A stretch of DNA of 64,000 nucleotides from Thecaphora thlaspeos (lineage: Eukaryota; Basidiomycota; Ustilaginomycetes; Urocystidales; Glomosporiaceae). The DNA is taken from positions 558,001 to 622,000 of the forward strand of contig UWYS01000009.1 in NCBI GenBank assembly GCA_900291925.1. The letters are read 5' to 3'. A program made the position numbers and the translations under genes. Below the pieces are notes generated by a model. The model was not told where the DNA came from, did not search any database, and worked only from the letters and a program-made list of their open reading frames with translations. Of the stretch, positions 61,171 through 64,000 are shown piece by piece. Within the stretch, counting starts at the first letter, position 1, and the number at the start of each line of letters is the position of its first letter.

Positions 61171-64000
61171 CTACGCAGCGCGCACGTCGTCGCTCTCCCA
61201 TCTCCGCTTCATCCGGTACTCGAGCTTGATGTCGCCCGACGCCTTCCAGTAGAACCGCTGGCACTGCGCCAGCGTGACGTGCTCCGGCAGCACCGTCTCG
61301 TTGCACACAATCTCGACCACCTCGTGCGGCGGCAACGCGCCAATGTCCTCGCAATCGCTCTCGTCCTCTCTTGCGTCCTCGTAGCCACCGCCTCTCACGC
61401 CACCCTCCTGCTGCTGCTGATGCTGTGCCGCTAGAGAGGTCATGCTCAGGTGGCTCGACGGAGAAGCCAGCCCTCCCACTCTCTTGACACCCGTGTCGGC
61501 AGAAGATCGGCGGCTCGCAACGATGCTGTTGGCCCGTGACTGCGGCGAGGCCAGCTCGAGCTTCTTGCAGACGTAAGCACACGTCTTCTTGACACGCAGG
61601 TACCGAGTCGCCGTCAAGCGCGCGTTGCCGCTCGGCATGTCGGGCATCGGCAACGAACCGTCGCCGAACCCGCCGAAGCCGTCGCGTTTCGCCGCAGACG
61701 AGATCCACGGTTGCAGGGTGAAGCTCAGCTTGACTGGATCGCGCGCCGAGACGCGGTTGCCCAGCAGCAGCTCGAGCAGCCAGATCGGAGAACGCTCCTC
61801 CAGCACCTCGACATCGTCGGCCGTACTGCTCACCAGACCGCGGTACACAACTTCCCACGATCCGGCATCGGCAGATGACTCCGAGATGATCAGCGCCGTC
61901 TCGGGCGAAAAAGGCAGCTCCGGCACCTCTCGCATCAACAGCGGTGCGATGGGTCTCGAGAGCAGCTGCTGCACCAACATCGCATGCGTCTGGATCTCCT
62001 GTGATCGCAGCGAGAAGACCAGAGGGTGCAAAGAAGCTCAACCGTTGTGTCAGCTCTGGCACGGCGTTGCACTGTCGACGCACTTCAGCCTCCCGATTGC
62101 CGCAACAGCAACTCACCCTCGTCTCTTTGGTCAGCTCCTCTTGCGGCGCTGGCGTGACGTTGGCTTCGTTCGCAAGCTCGGTAGGCGTCTCGACCTTTTC
62201 AACCCTGTTTTTGCCAAAGCGCAGCTTGCTCATCAGACCGCTGCCGCCCGGCGTCTGCGGACCTGCCTCGGCGAGTTGGGATCCGATCTCGGATGGCGTT
62301 GCCGCTCCCGCATGCTTCGGCGCCGCTGGGGCTGTACCGTTCTTGCTGATCGAAAAATAGTTGCCCGCCGAGCTTGAGGCGGCCCCATTAGCATGTTTTG
62401 AGGGAGGGGCGACGGGTGTCCGCTGCGCCGCTGCAGAGAGCGGGCCGGCGCCCCCGGGCGTGAAGGCAGCTGTACGGGGCGGCGTTGCCACCGCCATCGT
62501 CATGCCTGGCGTGGACGGGCCCCGTCTGATGCCTGGTGTCGAAGAGCCCCATTTGTTAGCGTGAAGAATGCGGTCCAGCCCGGGAGTAGCCACAGCACCG
62601 TTGCCGGCGCCGCCGTGTGCCTGCTGCCGGCCACGCATCTGCTCCTCGGCGTGGACGAAGCCGGCAAAGAGGTTGCGCAGAACCCACCTCGCCGCCTGGC
62701 CGCGCTGATTGTCTTTGAAGTCGTCCAGGTCGACGCAGTCGGCGAACTCGTCGACGTAGAACTCGGCCTCAAAGCATCTCGGCTCCTCGAGATGGACAGT
62801 CAATGCTCCGCTCTTGGTATCGACCGAGCACCACAGCGGCGTGACCCCTTGTCCTTCGATCCTCTCTTTGACAGTCTCGAGTGTGTCTCCGGGCGTCAGT
62901 TGCGGCCTCCATCGCTCGTGCATCGAAGCCGGGATCTGGGACGACTGCAACGCTGCAGCACGAACCTCGGCGGCGTCGAATTCGCCTAGGCAGACGCCTT
63001 TCACCACGTCCCAGAGGGTGACGGCGCCCGTGCTGCTGATCGCCAGTACGTGTCGCCGATCGTTGAGCATGGACGAGCGTATCAGGCCGTGGGAGCCGAG
63101 GATACTGTCGTCTGGCGTGACGCGCAGCGGCTGCGCCTCTTCAGCCACCTCACGGTCCTCGAAGGTGAGCCGCTTCTGGAAAGCTGGCTCGTCATCATCG
63201 TCGTCGTCGTCTTCGTTTCCGGCGTCGTCGCTGCCGACGTCCGATCCGGCACTCCAAGAGCGGGCGATGCCACTGATTGTTTCATTCACCGGCGCAAAGC
63301 GAGGGCTGGCCGAGCGGGTGCTCGCAGGCCGTTGACGGCCGTCCATGGCCTGAACACTGGCGAGCTGAGAGTGGACTGCCGCCGCCGCCGCTGATGGCGT
63401 TGCCGGAGGGGAGAGGCCCGGATGGCCCTGCTCGATCGAGAGGCGACTCAGGGCCGAGCGGACAGCAAAGCCCGAGGAGGTAGGGTCGTCATCGTAGCCT
63501 CGAGGATCGCGCATGCTGATGCTGCCGAGCCCGATCTGGTCGCCGTAAGGGTCGCTGACGGGCGCCAGGCTCACGAGACTGTCGAATGGGATCCCGTGCA
63601 TGGTGGCGGACAGGTCGGAACCGCCACCGGGTGGCAGGTCCATGGCGGCTGAGAGGGCGATAGCGGGTCCGTTGAGCGAGGCCACCGAATCGTTCCTCGC
63701 CGCAAAGCGACCATTCCTCGGCTGAGCAGGCGGCGGCGTGTGTGGCTCGATGAAGCTGACCGACGTCTGCCTCGAGAGGTCCGGCGCAACGTGTTCGACG
63801 TTGAGGCGAGCCGGATCCGCGCCGTCATAGACGGCGCTGCGGATGGAATGGAGGCTGCTGACGGAGCGACGGCCGCCATACTGCTCGTACGAGCGACGGG
63901 ATGGCAGACCTCCGATGGGGTAAAGCGCCTCGCGCTCCGTCCTGCGCGAGATGTCTCGCCAGCGACGAACGCTGGAGCTGCCGGTGGCGGTCCAGAAGTA
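61171..64000 (-). CDS. WDR48/UAF1 (Bun107)-like WD40 protein, 5' end outside window
   Basis: Minus strand; the coding frame enters from the right edge and runs 64000-62118 or 62117 (donor GTGAGT), then 61998-61171, ending VRAA-stop. The first visible residues (YFWTATGSSSVRRWRD) belong to a WD repeat, so the start codon and most blades lie beyond the window. After a disordered Ser/Asp-rich stretch come a last blade (HVLAISSTGAVTLWDVVKG), the conserved segment CFEAEFYVDEFADC and the C-terminal WDR48-specific domain (LTATRYLRVKKTCAYVCKKL, then HEVVEIVCNETVLPEHVTL and FYWKASGDIKLEYRMKRRW). Members activate ubiquitin proteases (USP1/12/46; Ubp9 in S. pombe) and act in DNA repair and endocytosis. 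Downstream intronic read-through accounts for the longer open frame ending at 60980. Confidence 0.88.

Overview
The window is nuclear DNA of a GC-rich fungus. Genes have short spliceosomal introns (roughly 60-190 nt, mostly GTGAGT/GTAAGT/GTACGT donors and CAG acceptors) and micro-exons. The gene set is fungal: two Zn2Cys6 regulators, Msh1, and a Cdc15/SepH-type kinase. Gene style and protein flavour suggest a basidiomycete, possibly Ustilaginomycotina. That placement is inference; no marker gene is present. All exon borders were read by eye from splice consensus, reading frame and family fit. Every multi-exon model below adds up to a whole number of codons.

Layout. 1-869 (-): an unrecognised gene cut by the window edge. 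2652-6263 (+): mitochondrial MutS homologue MSH1, convergent with the spliceosomal WD40 protein PRP46 (6371-7891, -). PRP46 shares a divergent promoter with tRNA-dihydrouridine synthase DUS3 (8337-11149, +). VMA16, the V-ATPase c'' subunit, follows (11557-12830, +, seven exons, one of 14 nt) and converges on a type I membrane protein gene (13293-14880, -). VPS45 (17160-19473, -) is divergent from dynactin p25 (19834-20592, +). A Zn2Cys6 regulator (about 21632-25641, +) converges on an EamA-type transporter (25825-27881, -), which is divergent from a second Zn2Cys6 regulator (28664-30982, +). A 1,234-aa disordered protein (31727-35508, -) follows, then a secreted cysteine-containing protein (39000-39821, -), SEC13 (41635-43028, +), a 7.5-kb stretch without convincing genes, a 1,771-aa Cdc15/SepH-like kinase (50528-55843, +), an MFS transporter (57560-59545, -) and a WDR48/Bun107-like protein cut by the right edge (61171-64000, -).

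The genes are mostly unlinked housekeeping functions: mtDNA maintenance, splicing, tRNA modification, vacuole acidification, endosomal and COPII traffic, dynactin, and septation/mitotic exit. I see no operon-like or secondary-metabolite cluster. The most unusual items are the kinase, which joins a CH domain, a kinase domain, a C1-type zinc finger and a C-terminal CAAX box; a 7-nt micro-exon in the MFS gene; a spliced uORF whose stop overlaps the SEC13 start; and a palindromic TACAGTA/TACTGTA motif that recurs in the gene-poor DNA. I saw no transposon, tRNA, rRNA or CRISPR.
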